NCBI RefSeq assembly: GCF_007754425.1
Contig: NZ_CP037452.1
Span: 2,306,664 to 2,370,663 of the forward strand
Reading direction: 5' to 3'
Length of the DNA stretch: 64,000 nt
Source: Gimesia fumaroli
GTDB lineage: Bacteria > Planctomycetota > Planctomycetia > Planctomycetales > Planctomycetaceae
Part shown: piece after piece, positions 1 to 9,290 of the stretch
Layout of the letters: every line of letters starts with the position of its first letter
How positions within the stretch are numbered: the stretch's first letter is position 1
The notes under the pieces: model-generated
Databases searched by the model: none
What the model was told of the DNA's origin: nothing
Seen by the model: only the letters and a program-made list of their open reading frames with translations
Made by a program: the position numbers and the translations under genes

Positions 1-931
1 GTGGTATGTAGGAACTGATGGTTGCTGTTTCAAACTCGGTCTGTTCGATGTTCGCCACGTAGTTGTGATAAACCGCAGCCATGTCGACCCGTTTGGTGCC
101 GGCGGGAATGTAAGCGCCGTTGCTGTCGGTAGCGATTTGTCTGAGGATGGTACCGTTCATTTTTGACCAGACCTGCTGACCCTGATATTCAACAAATTGA
201 TGACTGCCTTGTTCTGTTTCCGGGATGCGGGCTCCCTGATCCATATCTCCCAGACCCACGGTGAAAATGCGGATGCCCTGTTTTGTGAAGGCCTCTTTGG
301 CGGCTTCCACTGGTTTACTCTCCTGGTCTTCTCCATCTGTAAAAACGACAATGGCTTTGTGGTCGTTCGTTTTATTGATGAATCCGGATGTCGCCGCCCT
401 GATCGCATCGCCGAGTAATGAGCCGCCGCGTCGAACACTCTGAGGCCCGACAGCATCCAGGGTCTGCTTGAAGTCTTCATAGTGGCTGGTTAAAGGTACC
501 GAGTGCCGTGTCGCACCGGCGAAGACAAATAAACCGACGCGGTCTCCGGACATCTCATCGACCATGTCTTTGATCTGTTGTTTCGCTCGATCGAGTCGGC
601 TGGGCGAAACATCTTCCGCAAGCATGCTGCGCGACACATCGAGTAAAAACATCACTTCAATTCCTTTTTGAGGAACTTCGCGTTCGGTCTTTCCCCAACG
701 AATGTCGCACAAAGCAACTGCCAGTAAACACAGGCTGCTGACCATCAGAATCGAAGAGATCCAGTGTTTTTGCGAACGAGGCGATAAGAACAGTTTGTCA
801 GTCATGTTCGCAGAGGCAAATTGTCTCACAGCGCGGTATTTTGCCACAGCGGCATAGCCGGCAAGTAACAGGCTGCCTGCTGCCACAAACAGCAGAACGA
901 TATTTGTCGGATTGCCGAATTGAATATCCAT
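1..931 (-). CDS. von Willebrand factor A membrane protein (BatB-like), 3' end beyond window
   Basis: This is the last visible gene of the MoxR/DUF58/BatD/BatA run. It starts with ATG at 931 (begins MDIQFGNPTN) and stays open for 310 codons to the left edge, so the C-terminus is missing. A membrane segment lies at about residues 10-30 and another at about 55-75. A von Willebrand A domain follows with the metal-ion-dependent adhesion site DVSRS near residue 95. In Bat-type loci such proteins sit in the membrane with the vWA domain outside the cytoplasm and are thought to act with the MoxR ATPase in assembly or stress tolerance; the exact role here is inferred. Only 34 bases separate it from the upstream BatA-like gene, so the two are likely co-transcribed. 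Confidence 0.85.
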   Translation of the reverse strand, partial: MDIQFGNPTNIVLLFVAAGSLLLAGYAAVAKYRAVRQFASANMTDKLFLSPRSQKHWISSILMVSSLCLLAVALCDIRWGKTEREVPQKGIEVMFLLDVSRSMLAEDVSPSRLDRAKQQIKDMVDEMSGDRVGLFVFAGATRHSVPLTSHYEDFKQTLDAVGPQSVRRGGSLLGDAIRAATSGFINKTNDHKAIVVFTDGEDQESKPVEAAKEAFTKQGIRIFTVGLGDMDQGARIPETEQGSHQFVEYQGQQVWSKMNGTILRQIATDSNGAYIPAGTKRVDMAAVYHNYVANIEQTEFETATISSYIP

Positions 932-965
932 AATATTATTTCTCTCTAGAGCGATTTCGCGATGT

Positions 966-2036
966 TCAGTTCAACTCTCGTAACCATGTTTGTTCAAGCA
1001 CAAACCGTACCAATAACAGCCCGAAGGCGATCAACAACAGCGGGGGCACATAGAGGGAGCCAGCCCGGTATGGTTGCACTGCGAGTTCGCGGTAATCGGT
1101 ATAGTGTTGGGCTTCCACTTTGGTCTTTTCCAGGGCATCGATCTCTTCGTAAATCTTTTCCAGTGAGTCGGTATCGGTCGCTCGAAAATATTTTCCGTGA
1201 GTCAGATCAGCGACTTTCTGAAGTGTTGCTTCGTCGATGTTGACGGGCATCCACTGGACGACTTTCTTACCGCTGAATGGGTCGGTGACCGGTACCGGTG
1301 CTTCTCCTTTGGTTCCTACGCCAATGGTGTAAACTTTAATTCCCAGCGTCTCGGCCAGTTCCGCTGCCTGAATTGGTTCGACCACGCCGGCGTTATTTTC
1401 GCCGTCCGTGAGTAAGATAATCACTTTGCTTTTCACCTTCTCGTCGCTGCGTGCATCAAGTGCGTTCAGCTTTTCTACGGCCAGCGAAATGGCGTCGCCG
1501 ATCGCGGTTCCGTCTTCGTTCCGACTGGTGACGATCTGGGTATGATTGAGTTGCGAGACAAGATGGGCGTGGTCCAAAGTCGGCGGCGTGATCCCATCGG
1601 CATAGCCTGCGAATGTGATCAGCCCCACGAGATCGTTGAATCGACCATCCAGCTCCTCTTTCCCCTCAACAAAATCCCCGGCTACTTTTTTAATCGCAGT
1701 CAGACGATCGACATGTTCGTCATTGATCTTGAAATCCATGGCCTGCATACTGCCGCTGCGGTCAACGACCATTTCGATGGCAATCCCTTCACTGGTCGTG
1801 ACTTTTTGCTCACGTCCTTCACGTGGTCTGGCCAGTCCCAGAATGATAAATAAGATGGCAGCCAACGTCAGCAGGCGAGGTAACCAGGTGAGTCGTTGCC
1901 GGATTGTCGGCGAAAGGTCTTTCACCATTTTCAGCGAACTGAATCGAACCGCTGATTTTCGTTGTGGTGCAAACAAACGCCACGCCAGGAAGGGCAGCGT
2001 GAGCAGCAGTAAAAAATACAAGGGAGAGTCAAACAT
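966..2036 (-). CDS. von Willebrand factor A membrane protein (BatA-like)
   Basis: 356 residues. The N-terminus has the BatA pattern: a hydrophobic helix at about residues 5-22, a linker, and a second helix at about 55-72. The vWA domain carries the motif DRSGSM near residue 92 (the second residue of the usual DxSxS is charged but the metal-site serines are present) and a later LLTDGENN stretch typical of the fold. A final helix lies at about residues 325-345, giving a membrane-anchored domain. The start overlaps the stop of the upstream BatD-like gene by one base (TGATG at 2034-2038), which suggests translational coupling. Family assignment is from domain order and neighbourhood; no substrate is known. 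Confidence 0.88.
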   Translation of the reverse strand: MFDSPLYFLLLLTLPFLAWRLFAPQRKSAVRFSSLKMVKDLSPTIRQRLTWLPRLLTLAAILFIILGLARPREGREQKVTTSEGIAIEMVVDRSGSMQAMDFKINDEHVDRLTAIKKVAGDFVEGKEELDGRFNDLVGLITFAGYADGITPPTLDHAHLVSQLNHTQIVTSRNEDGTAIGDAISLAVEKLNALDARSDEKVKSKVIILLTDGENNAGVVEPIQAAELAETLGIKVYTIGVGTKGEAPVPVTDPFSGKKVVQWMPVNIDEATLQKVADLTHGKYFRATDTDSLEKIYEEIDALEKTKVEAQHYTDYRELAVQPYRAGSLYVPPLLLIAFGLLLVRFVLEQTWLRELN

Positions 2037-3088
2037 CAGGAAACCTCCGGAATCGCTGTCGCAGGGACTAACGGTTTTGATAACTCAGTTACAATTTGGC
2101 GAACCGTTTGAATCGCGGTTTGCAGTTCGTCCACACTCAAATCAAGGCCAGCGAACTTCACTTCATCTGCGAGTGACAAAACATTACTTAATTCGTCGCG
2201 AACATGCGTAGCACCGAGGTCTCGATCCGCCAGCATCTGTAACAATTCGTGTGTTGTCTGCTGACTGGCGGGGAGGTCGTACTGCAGGTCCAGAAAGTGT
2301 TTCGTCATATCTGTCAGTTCGGTGAGCTGGTGGTGAGTGTCAGCAGGATTCTCTGCCACCCTTTCTGAGAGTGCATCAAGTTGCTTTAATACCCACTTTT
2401 CTGGTGTGATCGAACGACTTCGGACAGCCACGATCACAAACGCAATACAGGCCAGTGAGATGACGCCGAGACTGGTAAATCCCCAGATGGTCCAAGCTGA
2501 GGTATTCTCAGCAGGTACCTCCACATCGACCACAGACTGAATGTCGCGAAACTGAGAGGGATCTGCGCGTCCTTCGAGAACGCTGGTGACAGTGACCGGT
2601 TGTGCCGCAATATTGATGGCTTTTACAGGTTCTGCCTGAACACCTTTTGAATCTGATGACACGATATTCACCGCCAGCGATGGGACTTCCAGGTCGCCGG
2701 ATTGAATACTTTCCAGCGTCAGTACCCGTTTCCACATCCGTCCGGAATCGACAGGGATTTCAAAAAAATCTTGCGAATCAATGACATCGAATGGACCAAG
2801 TCGGTCCGCAACTGCAGGCCAGACCAGTTTCTCCTCCGATGGTGAGATCAACTCGTAGGTCACAGTAAATGGTTCCGCGACGCGAACGCTGGTCGTCGAC
2901 ATGCTGATCGAGACCTCGATCCCCTGTTGTCTGGATGACGTTTTAAATGGTTTTGCCTGTGCAAATCCTGCGAATAGAAAGAGTAATAATCCGGATACGA
3001 TCATTTTGAGTACCCAGGCTGAATGGCTGTGTGATGAACAGCAACTGTCGTTGGCTGAGCATCCACGCATGATTCGAGGGATGTTCAT
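2036..3088 (-). CDS. BatD-like membrane protein with N-terminal beta domain
   Basis: 350 residues. A leader-like hydrophobic segment occurs at about residues 28-45, ending in AQA, consistent with export. The next about 150 residues are beta-rich with the phrase VRVAEPFTVTYEL, typical of the N-terminal repeats of BatD/oxygen-tolerance proteins. A single membrane helix lies near residues 205-225, followed by a helical cytoplasmic tail of about 110 residues. It overlaps the upstream DUF58 gene by four bases (ATGA, 3085-3088) and the downstream vWA gene by one base, so it is the middle of a tightly coupled operon. It is shorter than many BatD proteins, and the assignment rests on both the sequence pattern and the locus. 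Confidence 0.75.
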   Translation of the reverse strand: MNIPRIMRGCSANDSCCSSHSHSAWVLKMIVSGLLLFLFAGFAQAKPFKTSSRQQGIEVSISMSTTSVRVAEPFTVTYELISPSEEKLVWPAVADRLGPFDVIDSQDFFEIPVDSGRMWKRVLTLESIQSGDLEVPSLAVNIVSSDSKGVQAEPVKAINIAAQPVTVTSVLEGRADPSQFRDIQSVVDVEVPAENTSAWTIWGFTSLGVISLACIAFVIVAVRSRSITPEKWVLKQLDALSERVAENPADTHHQLTELTDMTKHFLDLQYDLPASQQTTHELLQMLADRDLGATHVRDELSNVLSLADEVKFAGLDLSVDELQTAIQTVRQIVTELSKPLVPATAIPEVS

Positions 3089-3972
3089 ACTCGGCTCTCC
3101 CGTTTATGAAAATATCGTCGTAGAGGTTCCACAATGTCGACACCAGTTTCGATATGAATTGGCTCCAATCGCAGTCGCCGAAACATCGCATCGCGCGCTT
3201 CTGATCGCTCTCGATAGATGCGGGCATATGCTTCGCGGTTGCTGCGGCGGGCAGTATCGAGGGTAATGATTTCTCCACTCTCGGCATCTTGAAGTCGTAT
3301 CAGGCCGACATTCGGCATCCTGGCTTCCCGCTGATCGGAAATGACCACAGGGATAATATCATGTTGTCGGCGGGCAACTTTCAGTGTGGATTCATAGTTC
3401 TCGTCCTGGAAATCGCTAATCAGGAAAACGACGGTCTTGCGGTTTGAAATGCGGTTGAGATGTTCCAATGTCTGTCGGATGTCGGTCCCGGATCCCATCG
3501 GTTCACAGTACAGCATTTCGCGAATCAGGCGCAGCACATGCCGTGAACCTTTACGAGCCGGGATGCTCTTTTCAATATGGTCCGTAAACAGTGTGAGTCC
3601 GACCTTGTCATTATTCTTGATGGCAGACATCGCGAGCGTCGCCCCCAATTCTGTCACAACCTCTCGCTTGGTCTGCTGATTGGTTCCGAAGCTTTGCGAC
3701 CCGCTTAGATCGATCAGCAACATCACCGACAGTTCGCGCTCTTCGCGAAATAACTTCACATAAGGTTCACCGCTGCGAGCAGTGACATTCCAGTCAATGG
3801 TGCGGACATCGTCGCCGATTTGATACGGACGAACTTCTTCGAACTCAATGCCGCGACCTTTAAATGCAGAGTGCCACGTGCCCGCCAGCATTTCATCGAC
3901 TTTGTGCGAAGTACGTATCTGCACGCGGCGAATTTTCTGAATCACTTCTCGAGGAATCATGATGATATCCAT
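3085..3972 (-). CDS. DUF58 domain protein of the MoxR operon
   Basis: 295 residues. The hallmark DUF58 stretch is at about residues 45-75 (YQIGDDVRTIDW, then ARSGEPYVK). It is followed by a vWA-like fold with DLSGSQSFG near residue 95. No membrane helix is obvious, so this member is probably cytoplasmic. DUF58 proteins almost always follow a MoxR AAA ATPase, as here (88 bases downstream of it). Two in-frame starts exist, at 3972 and 3960; neither has a strong ribosome site, so the longer one is given. The gene ends in a four-base overlap with the BatD-like gene. Confidence 0.88.
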   Translation of the reverse strand: MDIIMIPREVIQKIRRVQIRTSHKVDEMLAGTWHSAFKGRGIEFEEVRPYQIGDDVRTIDWNVTARSGEPYVKLFREERELSVMLLIDLSGSQSFGTNQQTKREVVTELGATLAMSAIKNNDKVGLTLFTDHIEKSIPARKGSRHVLRLIREMLYCEPMGSGTDIRQTLEHLNRISNRKTVVFLISDFQDENYESTLKVARRQHDIIPVVISDQREARMPNVGLIRLQDAESGEIITLDTARRSNREAYARIYRERSEARDAMFRRLRLEPIHIETGVDIVEPLRRYFHKRESRV

Positions 3973-4059
3973 TCTGGGACAGGGCAGGGCGCAGGTCGTC
4001 CATTGATGGTACTGACCTGCGCTCGCTGCCGGACAACATGCGCTATTTTGCTGTTCAAC

Positions 4060-5088
4060 CTAGGGAGTGGGGACGTGAGCGAGAATTTCATTGACGATCG
4101 ATTCACTGGAACGGTCTTCCGCTTCTGCTTCATAGGTGACCATCACGCGATGGCGTAAGACATCAAGTGCGATCTCTTTGACGTCTTCCGGTTTCACATA
4201 TCCGCGACCCGCCAGGAAGGCATTCGCCTTAGCTGCCAGTGTCAGGTTGATCGTTGCGCGGGGCGAGCCTCCGAACTGGATCAAGCCATCCAGGTTTAAC
4301 CCATAGGCTTCCGGCTTGCGTGTTACCATGACCAGGTCAACGATGTAATTTTCGACTTTCGAGTCCACATAGATCTCATCAATCAATTTGCGAGCATGCA
4401 TAATTTCAGCAGGTGAGGTTACCGGTTTGATCTCGACGTTCGTAGCGGTTTTACTCATGCGACGCAGGATCTGCAGCTCTTCATCCCGATTTGGATAGTC
4501 GACGACCACCTTCAGCATGAAGCGATCACTTTGCGCTTCCGGCAAGGGGTAGGTCCCTTCCTGTTCGACGGGATTTTGAGTCGCCAGGATCAGAAACGGC
4601 TCTTCGAGAGGAAATGTTTCTCCGCCGATGGTAACCTGTCGCTCCTGCATCGCCTCCAGCAATGCACTTTGCACCTTGGCCGGGGCGCGGTTGATTTCAT
4701 CCGCGAGGATCAGGTTAGAAAAGATCGGGCCTTTCTGAACCACAAATGATTGATCCTGAGGACGGTAGACTTGCGTACCAATGAGGTCGGCTGGCAGTAA
4801 ATCAGGAGTAAACTGTAAACGTTGAAAGTCGGTATTGATGGCTTTCGCCAGACTTGCCACAGCGGTTGTTTTGGCGAGTCCCGGCACTCCTTCAATCAGG
4901 AGATGACCGCGTGTCAATAATCCGATCAACATGCGGTGTACTAACTTTTCCTGCCCTACAAGCACGTGATTGACTTGTCCCACAATCCGCTGAAACGGTT
5001 CGCTGTGGGTTTTAATTTCCTCAGTCAAGTGCTTGATCCGCTCCTTAAGCTCGGAATAATTATTGTCAGTGGTTGATGGACTTGTCAT
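4060..5088 (-). CDS. MoxR-family AAA+ ATPase
   Basis: 342 residues from the chosen ATG at 5088. That start is preceded by GAGGAG eight bases upstream; the frame is open 89 codons further but that extension is not conserved-looking. Walker A is GVPGLAKT (about residue 60) and Walker B is LILADEINRAP (about residue 125), followed by the ATQNPVEQEGTYPLPEAQ segment that is highly characteristic of MoxR. MoxR ATPases act as chaperones for vWA-domain partners, and five genes of that type follow in the same direction. Being first in the run, it probably carries the operon promoter in the roughly 390-base region upstream. Confidence 0.93.
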   Translation of the reverse strand: MTSPSTTDNNYSELKERIKHLTEEIKTHSEPFQRIVGQVNHVLVGQEKLVHRMLIGLLTRGHLLIEGVPGLAKTTAVASLAKAINTDFQRLQFTPDLLPADLIGTQVYRPQDQSFVVQKGPIFSNLILADEINRAPAKVQSALLEAMQERQVTIGGETFPLEEPFLILATQNPVEQEGTYPLPEAQSDRFMLKVVVDYPNRDEELQILRRMSKTATNVEIKPVTSPAEIMHARKLIDEIYVDSKVENYIVDLVMVTRKPEAYGLNLDGLIQFGGSPRATINLTLAAKANAFLAGRGYVKPEDVKEIALDVLRHRVMVTYEAEAEDRSSESIVNEILAHVPTP

Positions 5089-5481
5089 ATTTAAACTCCT
5101 CAGGTCTCGGAAAAGGTAAATGTCGCGGCTTGTCAGTACCTGTTTAAGTGATAGCATTTGACATGCCAAATGTTTGGTTTTTCTGAGCCTCAGGTTTTTC
5201 AAGGTTTTAAGAAGGAATTTCAATTCGAGAATACAGTTTTCCTTCCCAATGTCGCGACAATCTACCCCAGTGGGACATTTTGCCCCTATGTAGAGAGGTT
5301 GTGATTGACGTCTTCCGATGAAAGGGGGCTGTAACCGCCGATAACCGTACTGCACCCCCCGGTTCCGAAGACCGTAATAGCTTTAACCATGCTTTGCTTT
5401 CGCTTCACAAAGGCTTGTATTTCAGGGCAATTTACTTCTACCACGCTTTGACAATACTTTGCTTATGCTTTGATAATGCGT
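5089..5481. other. Upstream region of the MoxR operon, no gene seen
   Basis: About 390 bases separate moxR from the transposase element. It contains the palindrome TGTCGCGACA at about 5252-5261, with a half-similar TGTCGCGGC at about 5119. Either could be an operator, but this is only pattern recognition. A short tRNA-like scrap lies at 5351-5375 and is listed separately. I see no open frame worth calling here. Confidence 0.4.
5351..5375 (-). other. tRNA-Arg-like anticodon-arm fragment
   Basis: Read on the minus strand, this segment gives CGGT, the seven-base loop CTTCGGA, then ACCG followed by a G run. That matches the anticodon arm and variable loop of a tRNA-Arg with anticodon TCG. The D arm, T arm and acceptor stem are absent, so it is not a functional tRNA. 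A longer related fragment occurs at 43435-43471. Confidence 0.4.
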
Positions 5482-6777
5482 ATTAGTGGGGGGATAAGTG
5501 GGGGGAATTCTCAAATAGACTGACTAAAGGTTCGAGGTTCGAAGGCTTCTTCAAAGTTCTGATCAGGCAATCTATGGTATTTGAACAGGTCATCTGGAAG
5601 TGGTTTCAAATCTCACATTCTCAGGTTGATTTTTTGTTTTCTCTCAGCTGCTCAGCGGGGTAAAACGAATGTGTAACCGCTTCCATTATTACCACATACT
5701 GACAATACACCCATGAGCAGAATTTTCCACCCACTACTCGCTTTAATCGCCTCAGCCACCGATAACGAACTGGCCAAGTATGTCGAATATCTAAAACATG
5801 AGAATGCGATTCTGCGTTCAAGACTACCGAAGCAAATCCATACGACTTACGAAGAACGACAGATTCTATTGAAATACGGCAAGGTATTGGGACGAGCGAT
5901 TGAGGAATTAATTTCAATTGTTAGTCCAGCGACATTTGCCCGGTGGGTCCGAGACGGTAAGAATGGCAGACCCAAGCCCAAGAATCCTAAAGGGGGTAAA
6001 CGGAAGCCGCAAGAACTACGAGAGTTAGTCATTAAAATTGCCATTGAAACCGGTTTCGGTTATACCCGTATCATTGGAGAGCTTCGAAAGTTGGGTATCA
6101 AGAAGATTAGCCGACAGACCGTACGAAATATCTTGAAGGAAGAAGGTATTGAACCCGGCCCAGATCGCACTTCCGACTCGTGGAATGAATTTCTCAAGCG
6201 GCACGGTGAAACACTTTGGGGTTGTGACTTCTTCTCCGTGAAATCTGTAACGACCAAAGGAGTTCGTGATCTCTACGTTATGGTGTTTCTCTGCCTACAA
6301 ACACGAGAAGCAATCGTCACTGAATCCACGGAACATCCCAACTCAGCTTGGGTTTGTGAACAAACTCTGAAATTCATAGAGCAGAGCAGGGGGCGAGATA
6401 TTAAACCATCAATGATTATTCATGACCGGGATGGAAAATACACGAAGGAATTCACTGAGACTTTGAAACAATCAGGCATCAAGCCAAACCCTCTTCCGAT
6501 AGCATCTCCGAATCTGAATGGACGATGTGAGCGATTCATTGAAACGATCAAGTTGGAATGCCTGGCGAAGTTTATCATTTTCGGCAAACAGCATCTAGAT
6601 TATCTGATCTGTGAGTTCACTTCGTATTACAACACTTGTCGCTCGCACACAGCGCGGGACCATCTTCCACCGATTCAAAAAATACCAGACGAGATTGAGA
6701 AATTGTCACCTGAAGAAGTGTTAGTAATTCCGCACATCGGTGGATTAGTAAAATCGTTTGAGCGGAAAGCGGCTTAA
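5482..6777 (+). mobile_element. Insertion element copy 1 (rve-type transposase with 231-base leader)
   Basis: The segment from ATTAGTGGGGGGATAAGTG at 5482 to the transposase stop is closely repeated at 49194-50490. The shared sequence covers the coding region and a 231-base non-coding leader, and stops at or just after the stop codon. The leader begins with two G-rich runs in tandem. I could not find convincing terminal inverted repeats or a target duplication, so the exact ends are uncertain on the right side. Confidence 0.75.
5713..6777 (+). CDS. DDE integrase-core transposase (copy 1)
   Basis: 354 residues. An N-terminal helix (residues 15-40) with a leucine-zipper look leads into a helix-turn-helix region with GRPKPKNPKGG. 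A second DNA-binding segment ends in KKISRQTVRNIL. The rve catalytic core follows, with D in WGCDFF (about 175), D in HDRDGKY (about 238) and E in RCERFIETIK (about 275). It resembles IS481/IS3-type enzymes common in planctomycetes. It differs from the second copy (49426) by scattered substitutions but is intact, so it may still be active. No partner ORF is needed to supply the DNA-binding part. Confidence 0.9.
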   Translation: MSRIFHPLLALIASATDNELAKYVEYLKHENAILRSRLPKQIHTTYEERQILLKYGKVLGRAIEELISIVSPATFARWVRDGKNGRPKPKNPKGGKRKPQELRELVIKIAIETGFGYTRIIGELRKLGIKKISRQTVRNILKEEGIEPGPDRTSDSWNEFLKRHGETLWGCDFFSVKSVTTKGVRDLYVMVFLCLQTREAIVTESTEHPNSAWVCEQTLKFIEQSRGRDIKPSMIIHDRDGKYTKEFTETLKQSGIKPNPLPIASPNLNGRCERFIETIKLECLAKFIIFGKQHLDYLICEFTSYYNTCRSHTARDHLPPIQKIPDEIEKLSPEEVLVIPHIGGLVKSFERKAA

Positions 6778-7009
6778 ATTGGCCAGGGACGAGATTTCAA
6801 TTGTTCAATCACACGTTTTGTGGTGCGCGATTGGCTGATATTTTGTGACTGTTGACAGTGAATCACAAAGAGCGACAGTCTTGGATGATTGGAATTCATC
6901 ACAAAGTGTTTTTCTGTAACGATTTTTATATCCGGACACTTTTTGAACCGAACGCCAAACACTACTTGCCTCTTGACAGAATCCAAGACAGTCGCTGACA
7001 CTTGGTAGA

Positions 7010-7795
7010 CTATTCGGGAGCCGCGGCCCAGAAAATACCGGAAGCGATCAGCGAGTTCGGGCCGTTGGCTGATTCTGGATGAGGGCTGAAGCAGATCACG
7101 CGTCCGGCTCCATATTTGGAGCGGATAATTGCGTGGGTGTCTTTCATGGCACCGACGGGGGCGCCCTTTAACGCGACCTCGGTCCCGTATTTGGCCAGTA
7201 CCTCATACCCTGGTAAATCGGGTTGATTATCGGGAACCAGCAAGGGGCCTTGCCCGTAATAAACGTCGTACTCTTTTTGATCTCCGCCCAGGACTTCGCT
7301 GCCGGCCGGTGAAAGGCAAATGCGAACGGTGCCCTGCCCTCGTGCCCAGTGTGATCGATCCCAAACCTTGGCATTAATCAATCCCAACGACCAGGGATAA
7401 TGCGAGGATGCAAGGTAAGAACCGGCGCAAATTCCGACATATCCCCCTCCCTTTTTGGTGAACTCTCGAACCGCTTTCAAGCCGGCTGCTTCCAGTTTTT
7501 TTGATTGCAGACTACCTGAGCCGCCTGGCATGATTAACACGTCATAGTCCTTTAACACACCATTACGAATTTGTTCCGGACTGACACTTTCACTTTGAAA
7601 ACCATTGGCAGGAGTCAGAAACCGCATCAGGTTTTTCGGTCCCTTTCCTGCCTTTTTCGAGTGGCTGTAGATGGCCACGCGAACCAAAGGCGAGGCCGTT
7701 TGTTCGGCAGGAGAAGAGGAGGTCCATGCCAACTGGCAAACCATGACAGAAACAAGACTCAGGAAACGGAATCGGGAAACTGATAATTGCTGCAT
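7010..7795 (-). CDS. Exported BPL-N / glutamine-amidotransferase-like protein
   Basis: 261 residues from ATG at 7795; an upstream in-frame TTG at 7858 would add 21 residues without a better ribosome site. Residues 1-32 form a signal peptide (basic start, hydrophobic core, ending near SPAEQ). The rest is a class I amidotransferase-like fold of the biotin-protein-ligase N-terminal type: the strand VLIMPGGSGS (about 95), the nucleophile elbow GYVGICAGSYLAS (about 125) containing the conserved cysteine, and HPE near the end (FSPHPESANG). Planctomycetes encode many such exported proteins, and their substrate is unknown. It is followed in the same direction only by intergenic sequence and preceded by the Ntn-hydrolase gene. 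Confidence 0.82.
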   Translation of the reverse strand: MQQLSVSRFRFLSLVSVMVCQLAWTSSSPAEQTASPLVRVAIYSHSKKAGKGPKNLMRFLTPANGFQSESVSPEQIRNGVLKDYDVLIMPGGSGSLQSKKLEAAGLKAVREFTKKGGGYVGICAGSYLASSHYPWSLGLINAKVWDRSHWARGQGTVRICLSPAGSEVLGGDQKEYDVYYGQGPLLVPDNQPDLPGYEVLAKYGTEVALKGAPVGAMKDTHAIIRSKYGAGRVICFSPHPESANGPNSLIASGIFWAAAPE

Positions 7796-7863
7796 GAGGT
7801 CGTTCTCTCTGAATATATTGGTTAGGTATGATTTTATAATGATTAATGTGTGGTTCAAGTAAA

Positions 7864-9171
7864 TTAAGGCACAACGATCGTCTTGGTCACAGGCTTGAAT
7901 TTTGGTGGCTTGGGAGCAGGCATCGAAAGGGCAATCTGTTTCATTTCACGGAGTTCCTTCTGCATTGATTTCATGGCCAGCTCAGCCAGTTCACGATGCA
8001 ACTCCTTCATTTGAGGTTTGGACAAACCGTCTCGATTCCAGGTCTGCATTGCTTGAGCCGTCTGTTTGAGAATCTGTTTTTCTGTCGGCCAGAGATCGTT
8101 CCAGATGGAGGGCAAGTGCGTTGTGATCACGCCGGAAGCATTCTTGTTCAGATTCCATTCACGAAGCAGGATCGCGATTTCCCCAAGCTCTCCTCCATTT
8201 TTGTCCGTCAGTGGATCGGCAATTTCTTCTGTCGCCACCCAACAGGGGACGGCAATGGAAAACTTGGGATCGCCAAGAATCGTCCACATGGTTGTCAGCA
8301 GAGGGTCTTCTCCCGGTTTGACGCCATGAAATACGGCTGCAGAAACCGTTGTGGTGCGGCTGATGGTTTTGTCTGTGGCGATCACGGCGGGCAATTTCTT
8401 TGCGGCGCCGTTGATTGATCCCGGAAACGGGGTGCCGTTGATGCTTGACAGATCCCGGGTCAAATTCTGGACGGCATAGTCGATGGTGATCCCCTTCGAT
8501 TCTTGCGATATCAGTCGCGAGCACGCCTGGCAATATCGGTCGGATGAATAGATCTTGCGAATCGTTTTGAAGTCTGGGTTTGCCGGCAGCTGATTCGCCG
8601 TCATTGAAAAGTTGGAACGCACGATGTATCCGTGCGGGGCGACTTTGGGATCGTTCGCGTCATAGAAGGCGTACTCTTTCGGACCCGTTTCGAAGAGAGC
8701 CGCTCCCCCTGCGGCGTCTATGACACCGAAATTCGCGACGGTCGTTCGCCCTGAAGCGTTCGTTTTATCGAGTAATGCCTGGAAGTCAGCGACAGTGGCG
8801 CACGTTTCCAATGCCCGTTTCATCAAGCCGCCATTTCCCGGTCCTTTACTTTTTTCCGAGTCCTGCAAATCGCGGCTTAGCGAATTTTCGATGCAAAAAC
8901 CAGCTTCGTTTACGCCCATCCAGACCGTTTTATAATTATTGGCATTCACAACGGCGACCGCTTTATATTTTCCCTTCTGCATAAAGACGACTTCATTATG
9001 TCGTCCTGATTTGGTGTCTCGATTCTTCCAGAGAATCGGTCGCCCATCCGCGGTCGCACGACCACTGATCACAGCAGTCGTGCAGGCGTTCAAGTGAGAA
9101 TTGGCGCTCATTAAAACAACCACAATCCATAAAGCCGGAATCATCACCAGGCAGTATTTTCTGTCAAACAT
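7864..9171 (-). CDS. Exported Ntn-hydrolase (acyl-transferase/choloylglycine-hydrolase-like, C45/C69 type)
   Basis: 435 residues. A signal peptide covers residues 1-29 and is followed directly by Cys30 in NACTTAV, so signal cleavage would expose the catalytic N-terminal cysteine. The adjoining GRATADGRPILWKNRD block, especially the NRD, is typical of linear amide C-N hydrolases of the Ntn fold, and N in VNANNYKTVWMGVNEAG fits the later conserved part. The C-terminus after about residue 360 is helical and charged. Likely an exported amidohydrolase or acyltransferase; the substrate cannot be read from the sequence. It lies 68 bases upstream of the BPL-N protein on the same strand and may be co-transcribed with it. 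Confidence 0.82.
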   Translation of the reverse strand: MFDRKYCLVMIPALWIVVVLMSANSHLNACTTAVISGRATADGRPILWKNRDTKSGRHNEVVFMQKGKYKAVAVVNANNYKTVWMGVNEAGFCIENSLSRDLQDSEKSKGPGNGGLMKRALETCATVADFQALLDKTNASGRTTVANFGVIDAAGGAALFETGPKEYAFYDANDPKVAPHGYIVRSNFSMTANQLPANPDFKTIRKIYSSDRYCQACSRLISQESKGITIDYAVQNLTRDLSSINGTPFPGSINGAAKKLPAVIATDKTISRTTTVSAAVFHGVKPGEDPLLTTMWTILGDPKFSIAVPCWVATEEIADPLTDKNGGELGEIAILLREWNLNKNASGVITTHLPSIWNDLWPTEKQILKQTAQAMQTWNRDGLSKPQMKELHRELAELAMKSMQKELREMKQIALSMPAPKPPKFKPVTKTIVVP

Positions 9172-9290
9172 ATTTCAGTCTTATCCTGTTTTATAAACTC
9201 GTGTAGTCATCAACCCGTTTTGTTACCGGACTGATATATTAAAACGATTTACCAAGCCCACAAGAAATGTCTGAGCAGGCGGCGATTTGA

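Noticed and set aside
4060..5355. Longer 431-codon start for the MoxR ATPase
   Set aside because: The ATG at 5088 has a strong ribosome site and gives the normal family N-terminus; the extra 89 residues are not typical.
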